A stretch of DNA of 64,000 nucleotides from Micromonospora sp. NBC_01699 (GTDB lineage: Bacteria; Actinomycetota; Actinomycetes; Mycobacteriales; Micromonosporaceae): NCBI RefSeq assembly GCF_036250065.1, contig NZ_CP109199.1, positions 3,038,001 through 3,102,000 of the forward strand. Reading direction: 5' to 3'. This document shows positions 25,730 to 36,670 of this stretch, in pieces (the first letter of the stretch is position 1; each line of letters begins with the position of its first letter). The notes under the pieces are model-generated. The model had not been told where the DNA came from and ran no database searches. It saw nothing but the letters and a program-made list of their open reading frames with translations. The position numbers were made by a program, and so were the translations under genes.

Positions 25730-26706
25730 AGTTCCTCCTGCAACGGATGGCGTTCTACCTGTTCACCGCGTGGGCCGCGATCACCATCAACTTCTTCATC
25801 CCGCGCATGATCCCCGGCGACCCGGTCCAGTCGCTGATCTCCCGCTACCAGGGGCAGATCAGCACCCAGGCGATGCAGTCGCTCTACGTCCTGTTCGGCC
25901 TGGACAAGGACAAGAGCATCTGGCAGGAGTACATCGAGTACTGGGGCCAGCTCTTCCGGGGTGACCTGGGGCTGTCGTTCACGTTCTTCCCGGCGCCGGT
26001 CTCCCAGGTGCTCGCCGACAGCCTGCCCTGGACCCTGTCCCTGGTCGGCATCACCACCGTGATCAGCTTCCTCACCGGCACCATGCTCGGGGTGGTGGCC
26101 GGCTGGCGGCGCGGCTCCTGGATCGACGGGCTGCTGCCCGCGACGACGTTCCTGTCGTCGGTGCCGTACTTCTGGCTCGGGCTGATCTCGATCGCCCTGC
26201 TCGCCGGGCCGGGCAGCTTCTTCCCGTCCTCCGGTGGTTACGAACCCGGCCTGGTGCCGGCGTTCGACCAGTACTTCATCGGTAGCGCGATCCAGCACAG
26301 CATCCTGCCGGCGTTCACCATCCTGATCTCGTCGGTCTCCGGCTGGATCCTCAGCATGCGCAACATGATGGTCACCGTCGCGGCCGAGGACTACATCACC
26401 GTGGCGCACGCCAAGGGCCTGTCCGAACGCCGGGTAGCGGTCAGCTACGCCGCCCGCAACGCGCTGCTGCCGAACGTCTCCGGCTTCGCGCTGTCGCTGG
26501 GCTTCATCGTCGGCGGCACCCTGCTGGTGGAGATCGTCTTCTCCTATCCCGGCCTCGGTTTCCAGCTCTTCCAGGCGGTCGGCGCCAAGGACTACCCGCT
26601 GATGCAGGGCATCTTCCTGATCATCACGCTCTCCGTACTGCTGGCGAACCTGCTGGCGGACCTGGCGTACCTGGCCCTGGACCCCCGAACCCGCAAGGAG
26701 GGCTGA
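25726..26706 (+). CDS. ABC transporter permease (OppB type)
   Basis: A 326-residue inner-membrane permease with six predicted spans (about 9-29, 95-125, 135-160, 190-210, 245-275, 290-312). It shows the OppB N-terminal F-L-L-Q-R-M and I-P-R-M-I-P-G-D-P blocks, and the cytoplasmic EAA loop [11 protein letters not shown] that docks to the ATPase. The start is the GTG overlapping the ATPase stop. It forms the channel with the next gene, which begins 3 bases after its stop. Confidence 0.93.
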   Translation: MKFLLQRMAFYLFTAWAAITINFFIPRMIPGDPVQSLISRYQGQISTQAMQSLYVLFGLDKDKSIWQEYIEYWGQLFRGDLGLSFTFFPAPVSQVLADSLPWTLSLVGITTVISFLTGTMLGVVAGWRRGSWIDGLLPATTFLSSVPYFWLGLISIALLAGPGSFFPSSGGYEPGLVPAFDQYFIGSAIQHSILPAFTILISSVSGWILSMRNMMVTVAAEDYITVAHAKGLSERRVAVSYAARNALLPNVSGFALSLGFIVGGTLLVEIVFSYPGLGFQLFQAVGAKDYPLMQGIFLIITLSVLLANLLADLAYLALDPRTRKEG

Positions 26707-26709
26707 GCG

Positions 26710-28787
<2,078 letters not shown>

Positions 28788-28895
28788 CTCCGAAGGTGTC
28801 GACCGTTCCCCGTCGCGTCGCCCGCGGCCCACCCGCCGCCGGCCGCCGCGCACCCGCCAGCCCGACACCAGTTCCCCACACCGATCAGGAGAGCC

Positions 28896-30323
<1,428 letters not shown>

Positions 30324-30328
30324 ACCCT

Positions 30329-30365
30329 CGGGTACGGCGACCGGGCCACCCGGTCGCCGTACCCG
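30329..30365. terminator. 17-bp perfect hairpin between convergent genes
   Basis: Arms 30329-30345 and 30349-30365 are perfectly complementary over 17 bp with a CCA loop. The element lies 6 bases after the GH1 stop and 36 before the sigma-factor stop. It is the tightest hairpin of the window and almost surely terminates both transcripts. Confidence 0.8.
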
Positions 30366-30400
30366 GTCCGGCTGTGTCGCCCCGGCACCCGTACCGGTGA

Positions 30401-31663
30401 CTACTCGGGCTCGGTCGCGGCGGCCAGGCGCTCGGTCAGGAACTCCCGCTCGGCCTCGTTCCCGGTCAACTCCAGCGCCCTGCGGTACTCGACCGCCGCC
30501 TCGTGGGCGCGACCGAGCCGTCGCAGCAGGTCCGCCTTCACCGCCGGCAGGTACTGGTACTCCGCGAGCCGGTCGTCCGACTCCAACCGCTCCACCTCGG
30601 CCAGCGCCCGCGCCGGCCCCGACACCTCGGCCAGCGCCACCGTCCGGTTCAACGCCACCACCGGCGACGGCCACACCGACAGCAGTACGTCGTACAGGGT
30701 GACTATCTGTTGCCAGTTCGTCTGCTCGTAGGTCGGCGCCTCGGCGTACAGGGCGGCGATGGCGGCCTGGAGCAGGTACCGTCCCGGTCGGCCGCCGCGC
30801 AGCCCGGCCACTATCAGGTCACCCGCCTCGGCGATCGCCGACCGGTCCCAGCGCGACCGATCCTGCTCCTCCAGCCGCAGCAACCGGCCCCGGGCGTCGA
30901 CCCGGGTGGCCCGCCGGGCGTCGGTGACCAGCAGCAGGGCGAGCAAACCCCACACGTCCCGCTCGTCGGGCATCAGCTTCCGCAGCATCCGGGTCAGATG
31001 GACCGCGCGGTCCACCAGATCCGTACGCACCAGCTCGGCGCCGGCCGGTGCCGTGTGCCCGAGGGTGAACAGTACGTGGATCACACCGAGCACCCCGGCC
31101 AGCCGTTCCGGCAGCTCGGCCGCCTTCGGCACCCGGTAGGGGATCCGGGCGACCGAGATCTTCTTCTTGGCCCGGGTCAACCGGGCGGCCATCGTCGGCT
31201 CGGACACCAGGAACGCGCGGGCGATGTCGGCGGTCGACACCCCGCACACCAGCCTCAGGGTGAGCGCCATCTGCGCCTCCGGCGCCAACGCCGGGTGACA
31301 GCACATGAAGATCAGCCGCAGCCGCTCGTCCGGTACGACGTCCGTCGGCTCCTCGGCAACCGGCACGTCCACCTCCAACGATTCCTCGGGCTCGACCAGC
31401 AACGGCAGCTTGGCGCGAAACACCTGCTCCCGCCGGATCGCGTCCATCGCCCGACGCTTGGCGGTGGTGGTGAGCCAGGCCGCCGGATTGGCCGGGATCC
31501 CGTGCCGGGCCCAGCCGGTCAGCGCCGCCGCGTACGCCTCCTGCACGCACTCCTCGGCCAGGTCCAGGTCCCGCGCGACCCGCGCCGTCGCGGCGAGCAC
31601 CAGGGCCCACTCGCTCCCGTGCGCCTCCGCGACGGCCGCCCGTACGTCCTCCCGGTCCGTCAT
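30401..31663 (-). CDS. ECF sigma factor with C-terminal TPR-like extension (ECF42 type)
   Basis: A 420-residue protein: sigma region 2 at about 10-80 (E-C-V-Q-E-A-Y-A-A-A-L, then W-L-T-T-T-A-K-R-R-A-M-D), sigma region 4 at about 105-165 (L-I-F-M-C-C-H-P-A-L ... V-S-T-A-D-I-A-R-A-F-L-V-S-E-P-T-M), and a long C-terminal extension of DUF6596/TPR character (about 180-415). This is the architecture of ECF42-type sigma factors, which lack an anti-sigma factor and are linked to small YCII/DGPF proteins. Such a gene lies directly upstream. In that group the extension itself is thought to regulate activity. The ATG at 31663 is the last of four closely spaced ATGs in a 20-bp repeat, each preceding one opening a seven-codon mini-ORF. 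Confidence 0.92.
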   Translation of the reverse strand: MTDREDVRAAVAEAHGSEWALVLAATARVARDLDLAEECVQEAYAAALTGWARHGIPANPAAWLTTTAKRRAMDAIRREQVFRAKLPLLVEPEESLEVDVPVAEEPTDVVPDERLRLIFMCCHPALAPEAQMALTLRLVCGVSTADIARAFLVSEPTMAARLTRAKKKISVARIPYRVPKAAELPERLAGVLGVIHVLFTLGHTAPAGAELVRTDLVDRAVHLTRMLRKLMPDERDVWGLLALLLVTDARRATRVDARGRLLRLEEQDRSRWDRSAIAEAGDLIVAGLRGGRPGRYLLQAAIAALYAEAPTYEQTNWQQIVTLYDVLLSVWPSPVVALNRTVALAEVSGPARALAEVERLESDDRLAEYQYLPAVKADLLRRLGRAHEAAVEYRRALELTGNEAEREFLTERLAAATEPE

Positions 31664-31723
31664 CGCTCTACCCGGTCCGTCATGCGTCCACCCGGTCCGT
31701 CATGCGTCCACCCGGTCCGTCAT
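31660..31723 (-). other. Chain of three overlapping seven-codon mini-ORFs
   Basis: Read on the minus strand, each repeat copy carries ATG, six more codons and TGA, with the TGA overlapping the next ATG as ATGA. They run 31723-31700 (MTDRVDA), 31703-31680 (MTDRVDA) and 31683-31660 (MTDRVER). The last overlaps the ATG of the sigma gene at 31663, whose own N-terminus is MTDREDV. Each unit also contains GGTGGA or GGTAGA at 4-9 bases before the next ATG. Translation of the sigma gene could thus depend on serial termination and restart. Confidence 0.5.
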
Positions 31724-31740
31724 GCGTCCACCCGGTCCGT
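31661..31740 (-). repeat. 20-bp tandem repeat upstream of the sigma gene
   Basis: On the plus strand CATGCGTCCACCCGGTCCGT occurs three times, perfectly, at 31681-31700, 31701-31720 and 31721-31740. A fourth copy with four mismatches lies at 31661-31680, and a fifth, diverged copy (31641-31660) is the first part of the sigma gene. The unit evidently arose by duplication of the sigma translation start. Confidence 0.9.
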
Positions 31741-32102
31741 CAGCGCCGCGCCGGCGGTACGGTGGGAAAGCCGGCCGCCACCGGACGTACCTCGACGCCG
31801 CCGCCCTGCTGGGTGGCGGGGTTGCGGCGGGCGATCTCCAGGGCGGCGTCCAGGTCGGGTGCCTCGATCACGTAGAAGCCGGCGACGACCTCCTTGGCGT
31901 CGAGGAACGGGCCGTCCGTCACGACGTCACCGTGGACCGAGGTCGCCGTGGTGCTCGGCTCCAGCGCGTACGCCGCGAGCATGGTCCCGCCGAACCGCTC
32001 CACGTCCTCCCCGTGCCGGTCGTGTGCCTGCCGCTCCTGCGGCGTCAGGTCGGCGGCGTCGGCCGGGGCCTTCGCGAACAGCAGGATCGCGTACTGGGCC
32101 AT
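31740..32102 (-). CDS. YCII-related (DGPF) family protein
   Basis: A 120-residue YCII/DGPF-type protein with a ferredoxin-like alpha/beta fold. Visible family marks are M-A-Q-Y-A-I-L-L-F at the N-terminus, the F-G-G-T-M-L-A-A-Y-A-L segment, V-T-D-G-P-F-L-D-A-K-E-V-V-A-G-F-Y-V-I-E-A (the D-G-P-F motif) and A-L-E-I-A-R-R-N-P. These proteins are the standard genomic companions of ECF42 sigma factors and are probable targets or modulators; their biochemical role is unsettled. GGAGAAACACG precedes the ATG. The stop lies in a fifth, partial copy of the 20-bp repeat, and the sigma gene follows in the same direction. Confidence 0.9.
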   Translation of the reverse strand: MAQYAILLFAKAPADAADLTPQERQAHDRHGEDVERFGGTMLAAYALEPSTTATSVHGDVVTDGPFLDAKEVVAGFYVIEAPDLDAALEIARRNPATQQGGGVEVRPVAAGFPTVPPARR

Positions 32103-32220
32103 CGTGTTTCTCCAATCGGGTCCGGGTTCGGGTCGCCCCACACCTCTACGTCGAACGGCCGACACCGAACTCGACAGCTCCCGACCAGGTCGGGAAACAT
32201 CCTCCGTTCGACACCGTGAC

Positions 32221-32592
32221 TCAGCACGTCGAGTGCAGCAACGCCCCGACCGCAACCGATGCCGCCAGCTCGTTGTACATCCGTACCGCCTCGCTGCTCT
32301 CCCGGACGTGTACGGCGACGCCCCTGCTCCGCAGCAGGTCGAGTGTCTCGACCATCACCCCGAGCCGTTGCTCCATCCCGACTCCGAGGACGACGACCGT
32401 GGCGCCGTTGTCAACGATTTCCGCCACGTCGGCCGGTTGGATGCCGGGTGAGTGGCCGGTGCCCGTCTCCGACCAGTCCCAGGCACGGCCGCCGCCCGGG
32501 TAGAGCTTGGCGTCCTTCACCGTACCCAGGCCCTCGACCTTGATCTCGCCCCAGGAGATGGCGGTGACCAACGGTGACTTTCGCTCTGTCAT
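32221..32592 (-). CDS. Mth938-like domain protein
   Basis: A 123-residue protein of the Mth938/AAMDC-like fold (also seen in NDUFAF3-type proteins). Characteristic parts: I-S-W-G-E-I-K-V-E-G near the N-terminus, K-D-A-K-L-Y-P-G-G-G-R-A-W-D-W, the G-T-G-H-S-P-G-I loop, V-V-V-L-G-V-G-M and the C-terminal A-V-R-M-Y-N-E-L. No enzymatic activity is established for bacterial members. It is the upstream member of a leftward group with the YCII and sigma genes, separated from them by 118 bases. It is divergent from the DinB-like gene at 32711. Confidence 0.85.
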   Translation of the reverse strand: MTERKSPLVTAISWGEIKVEGLGTVKDAKLYPGGGRAWDWSETGTGHSPGIQPADVAEIVDNGATVVVLGVGMEQRLGVMVETLDLLRSRGVAVHVRESSEAVRMYNELAASVAVGALLHSTC

Positions 32593-32710
32593 GACCAGAA
32601 CTGTGCCAGATGCGTGGCGACGCCGACGGGGAGTAGTCGATCTGGCTCTGTGCGTACGGATGTGGTTGTCTGCTCTCCGCAGGTATTCATCATCATCGAG
32701 GAGATTTGCC

Positions 32711-33304
32711 GTGACGACGCAGAACGAGCCGATCGCGTTGCTGTCGCAAGCGCTGGACCAGATCGATGAGGTTCTTGCCGGGATCCGTGAGGACCAGCTG
32801 GATCTGCCGACGCCGTGTCGGTCCTGGACGGTCGGTCAGCTCATGAACCATCTGGTGCACGATCTGAGCCAGTACCTCAAGGTGGCGACCGGGGTCCAGC
32901 CGGACTGGACCGAACCGACCCCGCCGGTGACGCAGGACCGCTTCGTGGCCTTCCGTAAGGGCGCCGCCGAACTGCTCGACGCCTGGCGTGCCGTGGGTGA
33001 GCCGACCGGGACGATCACCCTGCCCGACATCGGCGAGGTGCCGGCCCGCTTTCCGATCGACCAGCAGATCTTCGAGTTCACGCTGCACGCCTGGGACCTG
33101 GCGAAGGCGACGGGCCAGCCGGTCGATTTCAAACCCGAGCTCGGGCAGCTCGCCCTGGACTGGATCCGCGTCGTGGTGCCGCCGGAGATGCGCGGCCCGG
33201 AGGGGAGCGGTCGGCTGTTCGGCCCCGAGGTCCAGGTAGCCGCCGACGCCCCGCTGTACGACCGGCTCGCCGCGTTCTGCGGACGCGAGCCGCAGCACGT
33301 CTGA
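32711..33304 (+). CDS. DinB-like / TIGR03086-type metal-binding protein
   Basis: A 197-residue protein of the DinB/MDMPI four-helix-bundle superfamily, closest in look to the actinobacterial TIGR03086 group. The first helix pair has L-D-Q-I-D-E-V-L-A-G-I and the entry motif D-L-P-T-P-C-R-S-W-T-V-G-Q-L-M-N-H-L-V; N-H-L-V contains the first metal His. The second part shows F-E-F-T-L-H-A-W-D-L-A-K-A-T-G with the second His. Relatives use bacillithiol, mycothiol or similar thiols as cofactor in isomerases and transferases, but this one's substrate is unknown. The GTG at 32711 follows GAGGAG at 7 nt. It ends at the palindrome 33317-33364. Confidence 0.82.
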   Translation: MTTQNEPIALLSQALDQIDEVLAGIREDQLDLPTPCRSWTVGQLMNHLVHDLSQYLKVATGVQPDWTEPTPPVTQDRFVAFRKGAAELLDAWRAVGEPTGTITLPDIGEVPARFPIDQQIFEFTLHAWDLAKATGQPVDFKPELGQLALDWIRVVVPPEMRGPEGSGRLFGPEVQVAADAPLYDRLAAFCGREPQHV

Positions 33305-33316
33305 TCGAAGGCCGAC

Positions 33317-33364
33317 GGCTGTGGCGATCCGCTGCCCCTGAATGGGCAGTCGGCCGCCACAGCC
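33317..33364. terminator. Two-tier palindrome between convergent genes (46-nt element, copy 2)
   Basis: The outer 10-bp stem GGCTGTGGCG/CGCCACAGCC (33317-33326 with 33355-33364) encloses the inner stem CTGCCC/GGGCAG (33332-33337 with 33344-33349). It separates the DinB-like gene (stop 33304) from the flavoprotein gene (stop 33381). It aligns over 46 nt with the minus-strand reading of 5652-5697, with a paired base change in the inner stem. Confidence 0.65.
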
Positions 33365-33380
33365 GGGGCGCACGTGTTGG

Positions 33381-34739
33381 TCAGTTGGGCAGCAGGACGC
33401 CGGGGTTCAGCACACCGGCCGGGTCCAGGGCGGACTTGATCCGGCGCAGGACCTCGATCTCCTCGGGGGAGCGGGACAGCGACAGCCACTCGGCCTTCGC
33501 CCGGCCCACCCCGTGTTCCGAACTGATGCTGCCGCGTCGGGCCGCGACCTGCCGCAGCACCGCGTCCGTCACCTGCTCGGCCCGCTCGCCCGCGCCCAGC
33601 ACGTTGACGTGCAGGTTGCCCTCGCCGAGGTGGCCGAAGAGGATCGTCCGGGCGCCCGGCGCGACCGCTTCGACCGTCTCCGCCAGCACCGCGACCAGTC
33701 CGGCCAGTTCGCGCAACGGTACGCAGACGTCGAGCTTGGTCGGCACGCCCGCCGTGTTGATCGCCTCGGTGTGCGTCTCCCGGTACGCCCACAGCCGAGC
33801 CCGACCGGCCGCGTCGGAGGCGACCGTGGCGTCCTGCACCGCCGCACACTCGCCCAACATGTCCAGCAACTCGTCGGTCGGGTCGGCGTGCCCCGCGCAC
33901 TCCAGCAGCACGTACGCCGGATAGTCGGTGTCGAACGGGGCGGGCAGCCGACCGTACGACCGGACCAGTTCCATGCCCTCGGGGTAGCAGATCTCGGCCG
34001 CGGCGAGGGTGGACAGGCGACCGCGGGCGGCGGCGAGCAGGGTCAGCGCCGCGTCGGTGCCATCGACCGCTACCAGGGCCACCGCTCGGGCGGGCAGCAG
34101 CGGGACCAGGCGCAGGCGTACCCGCGTGATGATCGCCAGGGTGCCCTCGCTGCCGGCGAGCAACTGGGTCAGGTCGTACCCGGTGTTGTCCTTGGCCAGT
34201 CCGGCGAGCCTGGTGATCACGGTGCCGTCGGGCAGCACCGCCTCCAGGCCGGTGAGCTGGTCGCGCATGCTGCCGTAGCGCAGCACCCGGATGCCACCGG
34301 CGTTGGTCGCCACCATGCCGCCGATGGTCGCCGACGAGCGGGCGGCCAGGTCGACGCCGACGTCCAGTCCGGCCGGGCGGGCGTGCGCCTGGAGTTTCTC
34401 CAGGGTGACGCCGGCCCCGACGGTGACCTGGCCCTCGATCACGTCGACCGGCTCCAGCCCGGTCAGCCGGGTCAGGCTGACCAGCACCTCGCCGCCGCCC
34501 GGCACACCCCCGCCGACCAGGCCGGTGTTGCCGCCCTGGACCACCATCGGCACGCCGGCCGTGGCGCAGGCCCGGACCACGGCGGCCACCTCGGCGGTGT
34601 CCGCCGGGCGGACGACGCAACGCGCGGTGCCGGTGAACCGGCGGGTCCAGTCCGTCTCGTACGCGTCGCGCAGGTCCGGGTCGACCAGCAGGTGCGCCGG
34701 GCCGACGATCGCCCGCAGGTCCTCTTCGAGGTCGCTCAC
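33381..34739 (-). CDS. FAD-linked D-2-hydroxyacid dehydrogenase (GlcD/D2HGDH type)
   Basis: A 452-residue flavoprotein. The N-terminal PCMH-type FAD domain has V-V-Q-G-G-N-T-G-L-V-G-G, G-A-G-V-T-L-E-K-L-Q and G-M-V-A-T-N-A-G-G-I (about 70-160). The C-terminal cap domain ends with F-G-H-L-G-E-G-N-L-H-V-N-V, S-S-E-H-G-V-G-R-A-K and L-D-P-A-G-V-L-N-P-G. Such enzymes oxidise D-lactate, glycolate or D-2-hydroxyglutarate. Its GTG start overlaps the serA stop (GTGA), so both are made together. SerA can reduce 2-oxoglutarate to D-2-hydroxyglutarate, and a D2HGDH partner removes it, so that activity is the best guess; D-lactate is the main alternative. Confidence 0.88.
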   Translation of the reverse strand: MSDLEEDLRAIVGPAHLLVDPDLRDAYETDWTRRFTGTARCVVRPADTAEVAAVVRACATAGVPMVVQGGNTGLVGGGVPGGGEVLVSLTRLTGLEPVDVIEGQVTVGAGVTLEKLQAHARPAGLDVGVDLAARSSATIGGMVATNAGGIRVLRYGSMRDQLTGLEAVLPDGTVITRLAGLAKDNTGYDLTQLLAGSEGTLAIITRVRLRLVPLLPARAVALVAVDGTDAALTLLAAARGRLSTLAAAEICYPEGMELVRSYGRLPAPFDTDYPAYVLLECAGHADPTDELLDMLGECAAVQDATVASDAAGRARLWAYRETHTEAINTAGVPTKLDVCVPLRELAGLVAVLAETVEAVAPGARTILFGHLGEGNLHVNVLGAGERAEQVTDAVLRQVAARRGSISSEHGVGRAKAEWLSLSRSPEEIEVLRRIKSALDPAGVLNPGVLLPN

Positions 34740-35950
34740 GACAGTTCCCGCAGCCGGATCGTCTGGCTCATCGCCCGCAACTGGAGCACGACGTCCTCGG
34801 TGTAGCCGGCGCCGAGATCGGTGAGCAGGTAGCCGTACTCGCCACGGGTGCCCAGCAGTTGGCCCTCGATGTTCACCGCGTGCTCGGCCAGGATGCTGTT
34901 CACCTGCGCCAGTACGCCCGGCATGTTGTGGTGGGTGTGCGCGATCCGGTGCGTTCCGGCCGCCGCCGGCAGTTGGATCGCGGGCAGGTTCACGCTCAGC
35001 GTGGTGTTGCCCTCGCCGACGAACTGGGCCAGCTTGTTGGCCACGAACCCGCCGATGTCGGCCTGCGCCTCCTCGGTCGAGCCGCCGATGTGCGGGGTGA
35101 GGATCACGTTGCGCAGGCCGCGCAGCTCGGAGGTGAACTCGTCGCCCCGGCCCTTGGGCTCGTGCGGGAACACGTCGATGCCGGCGCCGGCCAGGTGCCC
35201 GCTGACCAGGTTGTCGCGCAGGGCGGCGTAGTCGATCACGAAGCCACGGGAGAGGTTCAGGAAGAGGCTGCGGGGACGCATCCGGGCGAACTGTTCCTCG
35301 CCGAAGAAGCCGCTGTTGCCCGGTCGGCCGTCCACGTGCAGGGTGACCGTCTCGGCCACCTGGAGCAACTCGTCGAGGCTGTCGCAGCGCTTGGCGTTGC
35401 CGAGGGCGAGCTTGTCGGCGGTGTCGTAGAAGTAGACCTGCATGCCGAGGTTCTCGGCGAGCACCGACAACTGGGCGCCGATGTTGCCGTACCCGACGAT
35501 GCCCAGGGTCCGGCCGCGCACCTCGTGGCTGCCGTTGGCCGCCTTGTCCCAGATCCCGGCGTGCATTCCGGCGTTCTTCTCGGGCAGCCGCCGGGCCAGC
35601 ATGATGATCTCGGCGAGCGCCAGCTCGACCACGCTGCGGGTGTTGGAGAACGGCGCGTTGAACGCCGCGATGCCGGCCGCTGCGGCGGCGGCCAGGTCGA
35701 TCTGGTCGGTGCCGATGCAGAACGCGCCGATGCCGACGAGCTGCGGCGCGGCGGCCAGCACCCGGGCGGTGACCTGCGTCTTGGAGCGGATGCCGAGCAG
35801 GTGCACGCCCTCGATCCGGGCGATCAGCTCGTCCTCGTCCAGCGCGTTGCGCAGCGACTCGACGAGAAATCCCTCCGACTCCAGCCGGGTGACCGCGTCG
35901 GGGTGAATGTTCTCCAGCAGCAGGACGCGTGTCTTGGCCTGGTCGATCAT
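34736..35950 (-). CDS. serA: D-3-phosphoglycerate dehydrogenase
   Basis: A 404-residue SerA of the E. coli-like length class: N-terminal substrate domain, NAD-binding Rossmann domain (L-G-I-V-G-Y-G-N-I-G, about 150-159, then Y-F-Y-D-T) and a C-terminal ACT domain (about 335-404, with H-N-M-P-G-V-L-A-Q-V-N). Catalytic residues are in place: the Arg in N-L-S-R-G-F-V-I-D, the Glu in I-D-V-F-P-H-E-P and the His in L-T-P-H-I-G-G-S-T-E-E-A-Q. It makes 3-phosphohydroxypyruvate, the first step of serine synthesis, and ACT suggests serine feedback. The TGA overlaps the GTG of the flavoprotein gene. Confidence 0.93.
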   Translation of the reverse strand: MIDQAKTRVLLLENIHPDAVTRLESEGFLVESLRNALDEDELIARIEGVHLLGIRSKTQVTARVLAAAPQLVGIGAFCIGTDQIDLAAAAAAGIAAFNAPFSNTRSVVELALAEIIMLARRLPEKNAGMHAGIWDKAANGSHEVRGRTLGIVGYGNIGAQLSVLAENLGMQVYFYDTADKLALGNAKRCDSLDELLQVAETVTLHVDGRPGNSGFFGEEQFARMRPRSLFLNLSRGFVIDYAALRDNLVSGHLAGAGIDVFPHEPKGRGDEFTSELRGLRNVILTPHIGGSTEEAQADIGGFVANKLAQFVGEGNTTLSVNLPAIQLPAAAGTHRIAHTHHNMPGVLAQVNSILAEHAVNIEGQLLGTRGEYGYLLTDLGAGYTEDVVLQLRAMSQTIRLRELS

Positions 35951-36119
35951 GATCTTTGTTCCGTCCGTTGCGGTCCGTTGCGTTGATCAGCGGCGAGCGC
36001 GCCATAGAGCCCGACCAGAGGCCAAGGTTAGTCCAGCGCCGAGTCGCTCCCACGCCTCGTCCGCCCCGTCCCGACCCTTGGATCCCGCGCGTCCGGTTCC
36101 CCGGTGCGAAACCCGTCCC

Positions 36120-36566
36120 TCAACCGGCCAGATAGTGCCGGAACCCGGCGGCGATCTGCCGGAATCCACACGACTCGTAGAAATCGTGTGCCTCGTCGCG
36201 GGTCGACCGGGACAGCAACTGGACCTTGTAACAGCCGGTCGACCGGGCCAGGTCGACCGCCGCCGCGAGCAACCGCCGGCCGACCCCGCGACGGCGTACG
36301 GAGGAGTCGACCACGACGTTCTCCACCAGCATGAACGGCCGACCGCCCCGGGTCAGGTTCGGCAGCACCGTGCAGTCCAGGGTGCCGGCGGGCACCCCGT
36401 CCCTCGACGCGAGCAGGACCGTACGCCCGGGCTGTGCGGTGATCTCCCGCCAGATCGGCCCGGCCCGGTCGACCGGGAGCGGGGTGTCGTCCGGGTGCAG
36501 TTGCCCGTACAGCGCCAGCAGCGCCGGGAGATCCGTCTCCACCGCTGTCCGAATGGTGATCGCCAC
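36120..36566 (-). CDS. GNAT family N-acetyltransferase
   Basis: A 148-residue GNAT acetyltransferase using acetyl-CoA. The N-terminal I-T-I-R-T-A-V-E-T-D-L-P-A-L-L-A-L-Y is the usual first strand and helix. Motif A, which binds CoA, is visible in V-E-N-V-V-V-D-S-S-V-R-R-R-G-V-G-R-R-L-L (Q/R-x-x-G-x-G/A). Motif B appears in Y-K-V-Q-L-L-S, followed by H-D-F-Y-E-S-C-G-F. The acceptor is unknown. The GTG at 36566 is preceded by GGAGAGTGGAGCC; longer frames extend through unrelated sequence antisense to the acyltransferase and are rejected. It stands 104 bases downstream of that gene. Confidence 0.9.
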   Translation of the reverse strand: MAITIRTAVETDLPALLALYGQLHPDDTPLPVDRAGPIWREITAQPGRTVLLASRDGVPAGTLDCTVLPNLTRGGRPFMLVENVVVDSSVRRRGVGRRLLAAAVDLARSTGCYKVQLLSRSTRDEAHDFYESCGFRQIAAGFRHYLAG

Positions 36567-36670
36567 GGCTCCACTCTCCCACCGACCGGCCGTCGCTCGC
36601 CGGACGGTGGGGCTGACCCGGCGCTCGGCCGGTGTCGGGTGGCCGGGGACGGCGAGGGTGGCCGGCTGGA

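Noticed and set aside
31661-31740. Possible CRISPR array
   Set aside because: The repeats are directly adjacent with no spacers, only 20 bp long, and derive from the sigma start.
33381-36053. Apparent 890-residue fusion upstream of the FAD dehydrogenase
   Set aside because: The N-terminal part of that frame runs out of frame across serA. The GTG at 34739, overlapping the serA stop, is a good start and the FAD domain begins there.
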